Position numbers and translations under genes: made by a program
Shown: positions 1-7,755 of the stretch, piece by piece
Layout: each line of letters opens with the position of its first letter
Numbering within the stretch: the stretch's first letter is position 1
The notes under the pieces: model-generated
The model's database searches: none
The model's input: the letters and a program-made list of their open reading frames with translations, nothing else
What the model was told of the DNA's origin: nothing
Virus record (IMG/VR): IMGVR_UViG_3300017613_001278
Span: 1 to 45,919 of that record
Direction: 5' to 3' (one strand)
DNA from: a virus
Length of the DNA: 45,919 nucleotides

Positions 1-1
1 A

Positions 2-652
2 CTAATAAGTTAAAGTATTAAATGTAGGCGTACGCTTACTTAGTTCGTAAGTCCAATCCTTTGCAAGTTGGAACTCAATAACATTCGTATCATCGTCTAC
101 ATTACCGTTTACGGCACGACCATGCAAAATAACAGCACTTGCAACAGGAATGCCAGTAAACAAATTACTAGTTAATGCGTCCAGAGTTCCTACAATACTT
201 TTATCGTGAAGTATAAAATACACCTCTAAAGTATCGCCCTCACAAACAATCTCACTAATTTCTTTTTCTTGCGCTGGAGCTAAACCATCCAGTCTAGCTG
301 TAAAAGATGAAGGAGCAAAAGAAATATGCTTCTTCTTTCCGTCCAACGTAGAATTATCATTCCCACCTTTGCTAATTTCTTCACCAGGAGTGACAATTGG
401 GTCGCCTCCGAATAATGGCAAATAAATAACTTTTGTGCTGTCTGCCGCTACTTTTAATGTATCCCAAGGCGTTACATCTTCGGGTGCATCTCCCACTATT
501 GCAGCAGGTACATTATTCGCTGGTGTGCCTATGTCAAAAATAACTTCTCCCTCTCTTACAAACCAAACTCTATGTACTTGGTTTAGGTTAAATGCGCAAC
601 TACTAGTGCTAATAGTAGTCATAGCTGTTGGTAATGGGCAACATCCTGCCAT
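2..652 (-). CDS. Putative virion structural protein, candidate major tail (tube) protein
   Basis: 216 aa, ATG start, stop TAG at the very edge of the window. It is a soluble, beta-rich sequence with a Cys-rich N terminus (MAGCCP...SSC) and no membrane segment. It is the last gene before the window edge in a minus-strand late operon that continues at 45.9 kb with the portal gene. No obvious tail-tube gene precedes the tape measure elsewhere, and its size suits a tube subunit, so tail tube is inferred by elimination and not from a motif. A head-decoration or neck protein is equally possible. Confidence 0.5.
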   Translation of the reverse strand: MAGCCPLPTAMTTISTSSCAFNLNQVHRVWFVREGEVIFDIGTPANNVPAAIVGDAPEDVTPWDTLKVAADSTKVIYLPLFGGDPIVTPGEEISKGGNDNSTLDGKKKHISFAPSSFTARLDGLAPAQEKEISEIVCEGDTLEVYFILHDKSIVGTLDALTSNLFTGIPVASAVILHGRAVNGNVDDDTNVIEFQLAKDWTYELSKRTPTFNTLTY

Positions 653-729
653 GATATTTTGTATTTAGAATTAAGAAATAACTTTTTGCTTTTCCTTGCC
701 ATTTCTTATCTAAATTGTATTCTTTATGT

Positions 730-1383
730 CTAAGGCATCGTTAACTTTGCCGTTGCTGTAAAACTTGTAATACTCGTACCATCGTACTTTATAAAGTCAT
801 AGTCTACTGTGTACTGTTCGGTCGATGGGTTAGCTGCGAAGGTGTACCAATTGTAGACCCATTCGCTATTGCCTGTCGTACTGCATCTATCGAATGCAAC
901 TGATGCAGGTTCGACCGTTGTTATAGCTGGCGCACCACCCGAAAAAGGCGTGAGGTTTAGGCTTATTTTCTTCAAGTCACATGTAACAGTTGCATCGCAT
1001 GTGATAGTTATTGTGTGTTCCCATGTGCCAGAAGCTGGAAGGGCAGACGCTACGATACTAACCAAACCATCTACAGGAGTTGCAACCCCACAACAATACG
1101 TTTGCGGTGCAGGGTCGTTTATTTCCCTTAGTGTGTTTATTACTCCTGCCTCTGTAGCAGTTAAAAAAGAGGGGTCTACGTCTAACGAACTAAGTTGACC
1201 AGTTAAATTAAGCCAGCCAGCATCTGAAATAGCACTAGCTTGCCCTGCGTCCACCTCTGCTCTCATTACCGCTTCGGTTATTGGAGTGCCAAGGGTAGCG
1301 AATTTCTTCAATGTCTCTAGTAAGAGCATTGCATTGGGTTCTAGTCCTGCTGTGTAGTTACTTGCTAATAGTCTAAAGCTCAT
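730..1383 (-). CDS. Putative structural protein with Cys-rich beta C-terminal half
   Basis: 217 aa. The first ~90 residues are helical and polar; the remainder is rich in Thr, Ser and Val with spaced cysteines (TYCCG, TCDATVTCD, DRCST), as in an extracellular beta-sandwich or Ig-like fold. The start ATG overlaps the stop of the 69-aa gene at 1380-1589 by 4 nt, which indicates translational coupling within the late operon. Family not recognised. Position between large terminase and portal suggests a virion component, but this is inference. Confidence 0.5.
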   Translation of the reverse strand: MSFRLLASNYTAGLEPNAMLLLETLKKFATLGTPITEAVMRAEVDAGQASAISDAGWLNLTGQLSSLDVDPSFLTATEAGVINTLREINDPAPQTYCCGVATPVDGLVSIVASALPASGTWEHTITITCDATVTCDLKKISLNLTPFSGGAPAITTVEPASVAFDRCSTTGNSEWVYNWYTFAANPSTEQYTVDYDFIKYDGTSITSFTATAKLTMP

Positions 1384-1589
1384 AGTCTAATTGTTCTTAC
1401 TTGTACCTCGTTTATTGGCTCAATTCCTAATAAGTCGAAACCTTCTATATTAGGCAGCACTCGTTCGTTCTTGTGAACCTGTGCAATATCTTTATCCTCG
1501 CTTGCATCAGTATTATTATTTTGCCCAAATATAGCTTTATTTAAAAACAAAAGGGCTGCTGATGTTGCTTCATTTCGGGGCTTGCTCAT
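1380..1589 (-). CDS. Small hypothetical protein downstream of large terminase
   Basis: 69 aa, soluble. Its ATG sits on the last bases of the large terminase gene (1-nt overlap) and its end overlaps the next gene by 4 nt, so it is a tightly coupled operon member. An Asn/Asp-rich patch (QNNNTDASEDKD) lies mid-protein. No recognised domain. A head-assembly accessory role is only a guess from position. Confidence 0.6.
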   Translation of the reverse strand: MSKPRNEATSAALLFLNKAIFGQNNNTDASEDKDIAQVHKNERVLPNIEGFDLLGIEPINEVQVRTIRL

Positions 1590-2767
1590 TACCTATTATT
1601 TGTTTTAGCCGTTCTCCTTCTAAGCCCTTGTATGCCGTATCTTAGGGCATCCCATAAATGGTTAAAACTATCTATAGGCTTATTAGTAGGCTTATCGGTT
1701 TTCTTGTCCTTACCCCAAATATACGAAATTTGTTCTTTTTTCCAATATTTACAGGCAACTATATTCAAAGCTTCGTATTTCTTGATGCTCTCTATGCCGT
1801 GTCGTATGCTATCTGCGCCCTTCCTTGCCCCTTTAGCATCCCATCCTAATAGACGCATCTCTTTGATAGTTTTAGGGTCGGCAGAGTCACAATAAATGCG
1901 GTCGTTTTTAGGTACTCCTAATTCGTTTAACGCATTACTGATGTCTTTTGTTGTCATTCCGAAATCATAAATCCAGCGTTGGGCAAATAGTTCTCCATCA
2001 CTTACCCCGCATTTAACCAAAGTTGTAGGGTCATTAGTGAACCCAAAGTCCATGCCCCAACTATGCCGCTTTACATCTTCTGGAAACTCACTTATCCAAT
2101 TTACATGCTTGAATATAACGCCCTCGGTTTTTCCTGTTAGCCCTTGCCCGTACACCCTCCACTTTTCTTTCTTTGTTGGGTCGTCCCTATAGGCTTCTAT
2201 TTTAGCTACAATTTTATCGCTAAGTGAGTGGTTGTGCGTATAGTTTGATATGAATAATTGCGAATACTCTTGCCCTATTAATTCCTCGTGAACCCAAAAA
2301 GGTGTCGTTGGGTTGTAGTCGATAAATACTTGCTTCTCGGTTCTAATGTTCAATTGGTCGAATATAGCATAAGTCACGCCCATTGCCTCGTTTACAAACA
2401 AATAGTCTCTTCTGCCTCCTTGCGCATCCTGTGCATCATCAAAGCTCTTAAACTCCAACGTGCTGCCGTTATGCAAAGTCCATACCCAATTTGTTTTATT
2501 TACCGATTGCACCATTTGCCGAAAGCACGAATTGTCTTTTAGTACAAAACCTAGTGTACGCATTGCGCCTATTTTGAGGTTAGGCATGTCTTGACCGACA
2601 ATGGTTATTATTTGTAGCGGCTCTCTCCAAGCATACACTAGTAGAAGTTGTAGTATGCTGTATGTTTTACCAGAGCTTGAGCCGCCTTGGTTTATTACTA
2701 TAGGCTTGTCGCATTCGTTATTAGCCGTATAGATTGGGGATTCATCAAATTGCAAGTCAACTGCCAT
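1589..2767 (-). CDS. terL: Terminase large subunit
   Basis: 392 aa. It pumps and cuts DNA into the prohead. The N-terminal ATPase shows Walker A QGGSSSGKT (27-35), Walker B with catalytic Glu in DYLFVNEA (121-128) and the coupling motif NPTTP (152-156). The C-terminal RNase-H-like nuclease shows acidic residues in MDFGFTNDP (Asp240), CDSADP (Asp294) and DSFNHLWDALRYG (366-378), a layout typical of the Terminase_3/3C type. Length is normal. The ATG start overlaps the upstream small-terminase candidate by 11 nt. Confidence 0.95.
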   Translation of the reverse strand: MAVDLQFDESPIYTANNECDKPIVINQGGSSSGKTYSILQLLLVYAWREPLQIITIVGQDMPNLKIGAMRTLGFVLKDNSCFRQMVQSVNKTNWVWTLHNGSTLEFKSFDDAQDAQGGRRDYLFVNEAMGVTYAIFDQLNIRTEKQVFIDYNPTTPFWVHEELIGQEYSQLFISNYTHNHSLSDKIVAKIEAYRDDPTKKEKWRVYGQGLTGKTEGVIFKHVNWISEFPEDVKRHSWGMDFGFTNDPTTLVKCGVSDGELFAQRWIYDFGMTTKDISNALNELGVPKNDRIYCDSADPKTIKEMRLLGWDAKGARKGADSIRHGIESIKKYEALNIVACKYWKKEQISYIWGKDKKTDKPTNKPIDSFNHLWDALRYGIQGLRRRTAKTNNR

Positions 2768-3077
2768 CTATATCGCTTTCTTTGGTTGGTAGCTTTACTT
2801 TGGATGGGTTAAATATTAGATTGACCGCTTCCATTGGGTCGCCCGAATGTTCTACAGCCGTATGTTTTGCCATAAAGAACTCCATCACCTTGAGTAGAGT
2901 GTTAGCTTTGTCTTTCGGGCTTTCTATTTCGTTTATGGTTCTAAATAGCGAATCAAAGCCCCCGTTGTCGTTAAACAGAGCTTCTAGTGATTCTTTCTTA
3001 GCTAGAGTAGACTTGTTTTTACTACCCTCTAGCCTTCCTTTGTTGCCTTTAGTGAATCTACCATTTTTATCCCTCAT
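2757..3077 (-). CDS. terS: Putative terminase small subunit (DNA recognition)
   Basis: 106 aa. It begins with a basic GRFTKGNKGR...GSKNK stretch, as found at the N terminus of many phage packaging proteins of the DUF5681/small-terminase type, followed by helical segments. It lies directly upstream of and overlaps terL by 11 nt, the standard place for terS. The call combines this N-terminal signature with gene order; I cannot see a textbook helix-turn-helix. Confidence 0.65.
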   Translation of the reverse strand: MRDKNGRFTKGNKGRLEGSKNKSTLAKKESLEALFNDNGGFDSLFRTINEIESPKDKANTLLKVMEFFMAKHTAVEHSGDPMEAVNLIFNPSKVKLPTKESDIDGS

Positions 3078-3108
3078 TGCGTGTTATTTACCGTAGTTTG
3101 CCGTAAAA

Positions 3109-3360
3109 CTACGGGGTTTCCATATCCATAAGTCTTAAATACTCTTCTATTGTTTTGAGCTTGTCCATGTGGCACTCACTTGGTTTAGCCACTAATGCCA
3201 TTATCTTGAATGCATAAACAGAATGAATCATATCATTGACCTTCGCTTGCTCATACCTACTCTCTAGTTTTTCTTTACTTTGCTTATCTATTGGCTTTAC
3301 TTTGTCGTTTCCTTGTGGCAATTCCAACCCATATACTTCGTTATCGTTTAAATTACTCAT
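3109..3360 (-). CDS. Hypothetical late-operon protein
   Basis: 83 aa, charged and helical (KEKLESRYEQAKVND), soluble. Its start overlaps the stop of the 125-aa gene by 4 nt, and 31 nt separate it from the terS candidate. Family not recognised. The tight coupling to packaging genes suggests a packaging or head accessory role, which is inference. Confidence 0.6.
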   Translation of the reverse strand: MSNLNDNEVYGLELPQGNDKVKPIDKQSKEKLESRYEQAKVNDMIHSVYAFKIMALVAKPSECHMDKLKTIEEYLRLMDMETP

Positions 3361-3734
3361 AGCCCTATCCTTTCCCTAAGTGACTCTAAATTATGTTTAC
3401 CAGTTATCAACTTCATAATAGCATCTAAATTACCCTTTTGGTACTTTGGCAAGTCATAGCTATAAGTTGCCGCCTCAAAACTTAGGTAATTATTAATACT
3501 AGCAAAATACTCTCCAACTGTATTAAATTCATCCTTTACAAGAACATCAAGCAAATCCTCGTTCGTGGTTTCTCCCCCTAGTTCTTCTATCAGTTCCCAC
3601 TTTTCTTTCTTGTTCGCATCCTTGAGCCTTAGTATCTTTAAACGTGCTTTTCCGAACTTTGTTCTGTACACCTTGGCTATGAACTTTTTATGTTTGCGGT
3701 GTGCTTGTCTTGCTTTCTTGTCTGCTAGTGTCAT
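3357..3734 (-). CDS. Hypothetical protein with strongly basic N terminus
   Basis: 125 aa. The first ~40 residues are highly basic (KKARQAHRKHKK, KVYRTKFGKARLK), consistent with nucleic-acid binding; the rest is mixed helical. The start ATG overlaps the stop of the 44-aa gene (TAATG arrangement). It precedes the terminase genes and could be a packaging accessory, but no family is recognised. Confidence 0.6.
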   Translation of the reverse strand: MTLADKKARQAHRKHKKFIAKVYRTKFGKARLKILRLKDANKKEKWELIEELGGETTNEDLLDVLVKDEFNTVGEYFASINNYLSFEAATYSYDLPKYQKGNLDAIMKLITGKHNLESLRERIGL

Positions 3735-3868
3735 TAGTTTAATATTTTACTATGCCCTTTCTTGCCAAAAAAGAATTTAACCTTTGGCACAAACACGACC
3801 CCGTACTTCTTATCCTTCACCCACTTAAAGCACTCATACATTCTGCCTGTTTTTTCGTACTTGCTCAT
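3734..3868 (-). CDS. Small basic protein (44 aa)
   Basis: Translation gives a compact 44-aa basic protein with Cys13 and a hydrophobic core (YGVVFVPKVKFFF). Support: ATG after an A/T-rich leader, a stop overlapping the next start (TAATG), and amino-acid content unlike a random frame. It is the first gene downstream of the terminator at 3936-3968. Function unknown. Confidence 0.55.
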   Translation of the reverse strand: MSKYEKTGRMYECFKWVKDKKYGVVFVPKVKFFFGKKGHSKILN

Positions 3869-3935
3869 AATTTAATTTTAAAAAGGCGGCAGCATTCCCA
3901 CACCACCACCTCGGACACCCAAATACTTATTTCTT

Positions 3936-3968
3936 AAAAAACGGTAGGAGGAACAAACACCCCCTACC
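3936..3968 (-). terminator. Intrinsic terminator in the late leader region
   Basis: On the minus strand, GGTAGGGGG pairs with CCTCCTACC (9 bp, one G-U) around an 8-nt loop and is followed by GTTTTTTAAG. It lies between the 133-aa gene (ending 4082) and the 44-aa gene (starting 3868), upstream of the packaging genes, so it may be a leaky or regulated stop inside the late operon. Confidence 0.65.
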
Positions 3969-4000
3969 ATACTATTATTCCCATTAAAGAATAAAAACCA

Positions 4001-4045
4001 AAGCACCTTAAAACGAATCGAACTTAAGTTATGAAAACGGTGCTT
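4001..4045 (-). other. Hairpin upstream of the terminator, possible leader RNA element
   Basis: Minus-strand AAGCACC pairs with GGTGCTT (7 bp) across a 31-nt loop that contains the perfect palindrome AACTTAAGTT; a GTTTTTATTC tract follows. The 213-nt gap 3869-4081 holds this hairpin, the terminator at 3936-3968 and a promoter-like pair at 4050-4080. A TTG-initiated 64-aa frame across it looks non-coding. Confidence 0.4.
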
Positions 4046-4049
4046 ATCT

Positions 4050-4080
4050 TGAATATACTTCTTTTTCGGCAATTATGCAA
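4050..4080 (-). promoter_or_regulatory. Possible Bacteroidota-type promoter (weak -7)
   Basis: Minus strand: TTTGCA at -33, exactly 20 nt after TTG, then TATATTCA (consensus TAnnTTTG, two mismatches). The TTGCA at -33 matches several other promoters in this window. Transcription would begin just before the hairpin at 4001-4045. Confidence 0.35.
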
Positions 4081-4081
4081 A

Positions 4082-4483
4082 TTAACGCACATATCCAGCA
4101 GCTTTTAAAGCTTTGTGTAACTCGTTCTTTGCTTTTCCCATCGCCTTATTTTCAAACTCAAATATCCTGTCGGTCGGGTCGTCTACGTTCATGTAAAATA
4201 CTCTGTCGATAGCCTTAAAAGGGGCTGGCTGCAAAGTATAAATGTAGTTATTGCCACGCTCTACTATCACAGTAGGAAACCGACAGAAGATGTTTTGAAA
4301 GAAGTCTTTGAGTGCCTGTATAATGTGTTGAGCAAGCGGCAGAACTTCGTCTATAATATCAGAAGTTTGCTCGACTATCTCTATAACATTACGCCCGTTT
4401 ATTTTTCGGGCTATTCTTACTTTCCCATTCGGCAGAACTTCACCGCCTAGTGAATCGTCTTTTGTGCTTACGTATTTAGCCAT
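4082..4483 (-). CDS. Hypothetical late-operon protein
   Basis: 133 aa. N-terminal half has short beta repeats (LPNGKVRIARKINGRNVIEIVE); the centre has a hydrophobic helical stretch around residues 45-65 (VLPLAQHIIQALKDFFQNIF); the C terminus is charged. The ATG follows an A-rich leader and overlaps the 3' end of the 59-aa membrane gene. No family recognised. Confidence 0.6.
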   Translation of the reverse strand: MAKYVSTKDDSLGGEVLPNGKVRIARKINGRNVIEIVEQTSDIIDEVLPLAQHIIQALKDFFQNIFCRFPTVIVERGNNYIYTLQPAPFKAIDRVFYMNVDDPTDRIFEFENKAMGKAKNELHKALKAAGYVR

Positions 4484-4655
4484 TTTCTTTCTTTTGTTTC
4501 TTAACCTTGATATAATTTACAATTGTTGCCAAAAAGAAGGGAATGAGGACAAAACCCCAATGCCAATCTATTTGCTTTGTTAGCTTCAAGTAAATAAACA
4601 TTAATTGTAGCCAGTCCACGAAAGGCATATTTCTTCTCTTGTCGCTATCTTTCAT
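4476..4655 (-). CDS. Small single-pass membrane protein (59 aa)
   Basis: Translation gives one strong transmembrane segment near residues 34-49 (GFVLIPFFLATIVNYI) and a basic C-terminal tail (KVKKQKKENG). The start lies inside the upstream gene (11-nt overlap) and the stop overlaps the next ATG, so it is embedded in the operon. Size and topology would suit a holin-like or membrane-anchoring role, but it is far from the endolysin gene and no family is recognised. Confidence 0.55.
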   Translation of the reverse strand: MKDSDKRRNMPFVDWLQLMFIYLKLTKQIDWHWGFVLIPFFLATIVNYIKVKKQKKENG

Positions 4656-5103
4656 TTATTTTATTTATAACTTCTTGAAACGCATCCCTTTTGCCGTGGT
4701 CTGCGCTTAGTGTTTGTTCTTCTAACCACTCTAATAGTGCCGCCTCTCGTTCTTCTTTCAAGCTGTTGAAGTATTTAGCATCTTTCTCGCTTAATGTTGC
4801 TTTTGATAGTAAATACTGATAGCTACTAATCTTTATTAGCTTTACTTTTACATCTGCTGGAATATTAGCCAACAACAATGCAAGACGCTTTTGTATTTCC
4901 TTCGTATCATCCTCTAACTCCTTACCCTCTACGCAATGCTTATGCAAATCCTTGTACAGTCCGCTTGACGTTACCGCCCATTTAGGCGTATCTTTGTCTA
5001 TTTGAAAGAACAGAAAACCCACTCTAGTTTTTAGCTCCTGCATTTCCGCTTTGATAGCTTCGTACCGCTCTATGGCTTCGGACTTATTCAGCTTTTCCTT
5101 CAT
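4645..5103 (-). CDS. Hypothetical coiled-coil protein
   Basis: 152 aa, almost entirely charged and helical with heptad-like Leu spacing (KLNKSEAIERYEAIKAEMQELK; EEREAALLEWLEEQ). It overlaps both neighbours (20 nt with the 57-aa gene, 11 nt with the 59-aa gene). The size and charge are like small packaging or assembly factors, but nothing diagnostic is visible. Confidence 0.6.
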   Translation of the reverse strand: MKEKLNKSEAIERYEAIKAEMQELKTRVGFLFFQIDKDTPKWAVTSSGLYKDLHKHCVEGKELEDDTKEIQKRLALLLANIPADVKVKLIKISSYQYLLSKATLSEKDAKYFNSLKEEREAALLEWLEEQTLSADHGKRDAFQEVINKINER

Positions 5104-5257
5104 CCTCTTGCTGTTCCTCTACATGCTTCTTAAATAACTTACCCACATATCCATTTAGACTATCGCCCATACTGTTGGCAATTTCTTTCATCTGCTCGAT
5201 AATTCCTATCGTGCGTTTATTCTCTACGTATTTGAAGCTTTTCGGTTTATTATCCAT
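5084..5257 (-). CDS. Small hypothetical protein, first gene of the late operon (57 aa)
   Basis: ATG at 5257; charged and helical (KRTIGIIEQMKEIANSMG), with an acidic tail. It is the first gene after the minus promoter at 5288-5318, with a ~30-nt leader, and overlaps the next gene by 20 nt. Function unknown. Confidence 0.55.
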   Translation of the reverse strand: MDNKPKSFKYVENKRTIGIIEQMKEIANSMGDSLNGYVGKLFKKHVEEQQEDEGKAE

Positions 5258-5287
5258 TTATTACATAACTTTTATGTTATCCTTTCG

Positions 5288-5318
5288 TAAATGTAACATA
5301 ATTTATTTATATTAGCAA
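5288..5318 (-). promoter_or_regulatory. Probable late promoter (minus)
   Basis: Minus strand ATTTGC at -33, 20 nt after TTG, then TACATTTA (TAnnTTTG with one mismatch). It faces the 57-aa gene at 5257 and would drive the terminase genes and, if the contig is circular, the whole structural block beginning at 45.9 kb. The divergent plus-strand operon starts at 5341. Confidence 0.5.
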
Positions 5319-5340
5319 ATATTCACCAAACAAATTAAAA

Positions 5341-5478
5341 ATGGATGATTTCGACAAAGGCATACTAACGGGCGTTTTTATATCCCTCCTGTTTGTTATC
5401 GCCTTGTTGCTGACTTGTCGGATTGAGTTTACATTTATGGGGGATACGGTAATTATTTTAATTAGGATAAATAGATAG
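5341..5478 (+). CDS. Small membrane protein (45 aa)
   Basis: ATG preceded by an A-rich leader (CAAATTAAAAATGG). One clear transmembrane helix at about residues 10-26 (TGVFISLLFVIALLLTC). The stop is 2 nt before the ATG of the 424-aa membrane protein, so the two are in one operon. Function unknown; it may be a small partner of the larger membrane protein. Confidence 0.55.
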   Translation: MDDFDKGILTGVFISLLFVIALLLTCRIEFTFMGDTVIILIRINR

Positions 5479-5480
5479 AC

Positions 5481-6755
5481 ATGGAAAATACATTTGACCA
5501 CCACGACATAAACCAAGAAACCGCCTTTTCGGTAAACCTAGACAAGCACAAAGCATCTAAGAGAAGATACGCACCCAAAACCAAGGCGCAAAGGCTCAAA
5601 GGGGTTTTCTATATCCTTACAACCCTTTGGGTGTTCTGCCAAATCATGAGCGCAGGGCTTGCTAGTACTGGTTTCATTTACTTAGCTACAACAAAACTAA
5701 ATAGCCCCTTTATTGCTGTTCCTTTTGTAATTCTATGTAGTGGGTTCTTGGAATTTGCTTTTAATAGCTTCATTACGATAATACATAAGCAGAAATGGGA
5801 TGATAAAACAACTGTTAGCCCTATCCTATACGGCTTAGTTGCTGTATTTGGGCTATTCTATGTGCTTAGTACATTCTTTGGTACTCCCTCTGCTGTAGAA
5901 GCATTGGCAGCCACACCAAACTATCACGACATTGAGCAAATAAGCATTGAGCATGACATTGTAATTCAATCGGATTCTACATTTTGGAGTAGTAAAACAT
6001 CTAAGTCTAGCGCTTCGCTGGCTTCTTTCGTTGTAGCTCAAAGCAAATACGATAGTAAGTTAGATACTATTAGGCTAAGAACAAGTTCTATTAAGGACCA
6101 CAGAAAGATAAAGGCATCACATGACACGCTAGAAAATCAAAGCCTTGCGTCTAATTTGGCTCTGCAATCCGCCAAGAAAATAGCTATTTTTGAGGCAGAA
6201 AAAGAGAACAAGGAAATGAGAAAAGAACATGAGGCTTGGTGTGCTTCTTTTGGGTTCGGGCTTTCTTTTTTTAGTATCTTCTTTGTTGTGGTATTTATAC
6301 TTTCTTTCTCTTGGTGTGCATGGTATAAGAGATTTGAAATGGCGGACAATGACTCTATTTTACTAAAGAAACAAGAGCAAAGAGATAAAGAAAGAGAGGA
6401 AATTCAAAAGATGAAAGACAAAGAAGATGCTAAAGAAAAAAGAAAAGAAAGACAAAAGAAAGATGCACCTATTAATGAGGCAGTTACAACGGGTCAAGCT
6501 TCCAATATACAAGAAGTATTTGCGGCTAAAAAAGAAGAAATAACTAAAGAAGATGGTCGTGTCTTTACCGATAAAGATGGAGAACAAAAGATTTGGCATA
6601 AACTAAAGAGAGGAACATCTAAAGCAAAGAAAGGGGATTTGGTTATTAAGACAAAAACAGAATACCGTAACATGATGAACAATTGCACATCTGCCGATAC
6701 TGCCCAACAAATGAAAGCTAATTTGAGGGGATTTAAAACTACTAAAAAAAACTAA
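5481..6755 (+). CDS. Polytopic membrane protein with periplasmic-type helical domain and basic coiled-coil tail
   Basis: 424 aa. Predicted membrane segments at ~41-70, 74-100, 114-133 and 257-282. Between segments 3 and 4 lies a ~120-residue soluble helical domain (140-255). After segment 4 comes a Lys/Glu-rich coiled coil (residues ~295-330) and a basic C terminus. Family not recognised. It sits in a three-gene plus-strand operon inserted between the late and replication blocks, with its own terminator. The architecture (membrane anchor plus long cytoplasmic basic tail) could suit superinfection exclusion, replication tethering or membrane remodelling; none is proven. Confidence 0.6.
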   Translation: MENTFDHHDINQETAFSVNLDKHKASKRRYAPKTKAQRLKGVFYILTTLWVFCQIMSAGLASTGFIYLATTKLNSPFIAVPFVILCSGFLEFAFNSFITIIHKQKWDDKTTVSPILYGLVAVFGLFYVLSTFFGTPSAVEALAATPNYHDIEQISIEHDIVIQSDSTFWSSKTSKSSASLASFVVAQSKYDSKLDTIRLRTSSIKDHRKIKASHDTLENQSLASNLALQSAKKIAIFEAEKENKEMRKEHEAWCASFGFGLSFFSIFFVVVFILSFSWCAWYKRFEMADNDSILLKKQEQRDKEREEIQKMKDKEDAKEKRKERQKKDAPINEAVTTGQASNIQEVFAAKKEEITKEDGRVFTDKDGEQKIWHKLKRGTSKAKKGDLVIKTKTEYRNMMNNCTSADTAQQMKANLRGFKTTKKN

Positions 6756-6758
6756 ATC

Positions 6759-7055
6759 ATGACAATAGTAAACGCAATCCTACTATTCGGGATAGGTTGG
6801 GGGTTTTGGCTCGTTTGGGAAGTTGTCAAGCACACACAGGCGGCTAAAATAGAAGCTTGGAGGTACAAACAACGAGTAATAAGAGAGTATGAGGCTATGA
6901 AGGTGCAACAGGCTTTAAAATGGGCAGAACGCAACAAGATAGAAGAGTGCGAGGTTGAGGAGTGGGATGTTGTGGAGCAGGGTAAAAGAGAGCCTAAACA
7001 ATACCCCGTACTAAAACTAGAAATATCTAATTTACCAGTTAAAAATAGGGGATAA
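6759..7055 (+). CDS. Single-pass membrane protein with charged cytoplasmic helix
   Basis: 98 aa. An N-terminal hydrophobic helix (residues ~3-22, ILLFGIGWGFWLVWEVV) is followed by a long charged helix (KIEAWRYKQRVIREYEAMK) and a short tail. It starts 3 nt after the 424-aa gene and ends before the terminator at 7106. Topology resembles small phage membrane accessory proteins; no specific family recognised. Confidence 0.6.
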   Translation: MTIVNAILLFGIGWGFWLVWEVVKHTQAAKIEAWRYKQRVIREYEAMKVQQALKWAERNKIEECEVEEWDVVEQGKREPKQYPVLKLEISNLPVKNRG

Positions 7056-7105
7056 ATAGAAGTTTTACTATCTTTGTGATGTGTAATTCTCTATCTATCC
7101 CCCCT

Positions 7106-7136
7106 AGCCGCTGCATTCTGTGTAGTGGCTTTTTTT
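7106..7136. terminator. Terminator between convergent operons
   Basis: AGCCGCT pairs with AGTGGCT (7 bp including one G-U), loop 11 nt, followed by TTTTTTTATTTT on the plus strand. It ends the 5341-7055 operon and abuts the stop of the minus-strand gene at 7135, so it may act on both strands. Confidence 0.75.
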
Positions 7137-7755
7137 ATTTTACTTGGGCTGGGATGCGTTTTAGGTCAGATATAAGATACCGCCCTATGAAACCATTTGC
7201 TTTGTCATAAATAACCGCTCGATTCTCCTGTATGCAACAAACCAACCCTATGTCGCTTGGTAAACTAAAGTCTGCGCTGTCTGCCGCCTCGACTAGGCAG
7301 CCGAAAACTATTTCTTCGCTTTCCTTGTCGTTAACCTTATTCAGTCCAGCAATAGCAATAGCCCAATCGTTGCCGTAACTCCCTAGCGTCTTTATTCTCC
7401 CACTGTTTTTGCCAATAAAATCACAATCATCCTTTAATTGGTCGTCAAATCGCCCCTTATCGTTATCAGGTGCGCCCAAATTTAACGCCTTTTCTGCTTC
7501 CTGTATATTTTGTCGTAAAACAAGTAACTCGCTCTTAAATCGCTCTTTTTCGGCTTTGAGTGCTTTGTTGTCGGTTTCTAGTAATTCGTTAGCCCCTCGC
7601 TCGGCTGTCAGTAGGGTATTGAGTTTCTTTGTAGCTTCGTTTGTTTCGCTCGCTTCGGCTTTGAGTTCCTTGATTTTCCCAATCAGTTCTTTTTCTAGCT
7701 TGCTTAGGCGTTTTTTAAAACCTTTAATCTGCTCTTTTAATAGTTTCTTTTTCAT
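7135..7755 (-). CDS. Coiled-coil protein with small C-terminal domain
   Basis: 206 aa. Residues 1-95 are a continuous coiled coil (KKLLKEQIKGFKKRLSKLEK ...). The C-terminal ~100 residues form a mixed alpha/beta domain (DWAIAIAGLNKV, CLVEAADSADFSLPS, GLVCCIQENRAVIYDKANG). It is the last gene of the replication operon and overlaps the preceding 64-aa gene by 4 nt. Family not recognised. Confidence 0.6.
   Translation of the reverse strand: MKKKLLKEQIKGFKKRLSKLEKELIGKIKELKAEASETNEATKKLNTLLTAERGANELLETDNKALKAEKERFKSELLVLRQNIQEAEKALNLGAPDNDKGRFDDQLKDDCDFIGKNSGRIKTLGSYGNDWAIAIAGLNKVNDKESEEIVFGCLVEAADSADFSLPSDIGLVCCIQENRAVIYDKANGFIGRYLISDLKRIPAQVK

Noticed and set aside
619-702. 27-codon ATG frame before the 216-aa gene (minus)
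   Set aside because: Overlaps that gene by 34 nt, is very short and basic, and has no supporting coupling signal.
3878-4072. 64-codon TTG frame between 3.88 and 4.07 kb (minus)
   Set aside because: It spans the hairpin and terminator, lacks a usual leader and has Gly-rich low-quality sequence.
7040-7080. TATCTTTG near the end of the membrane operon, possible promoter
   Set aside because: No TTG at the proper 19-20 nt distance and no gene downstream on that strand.
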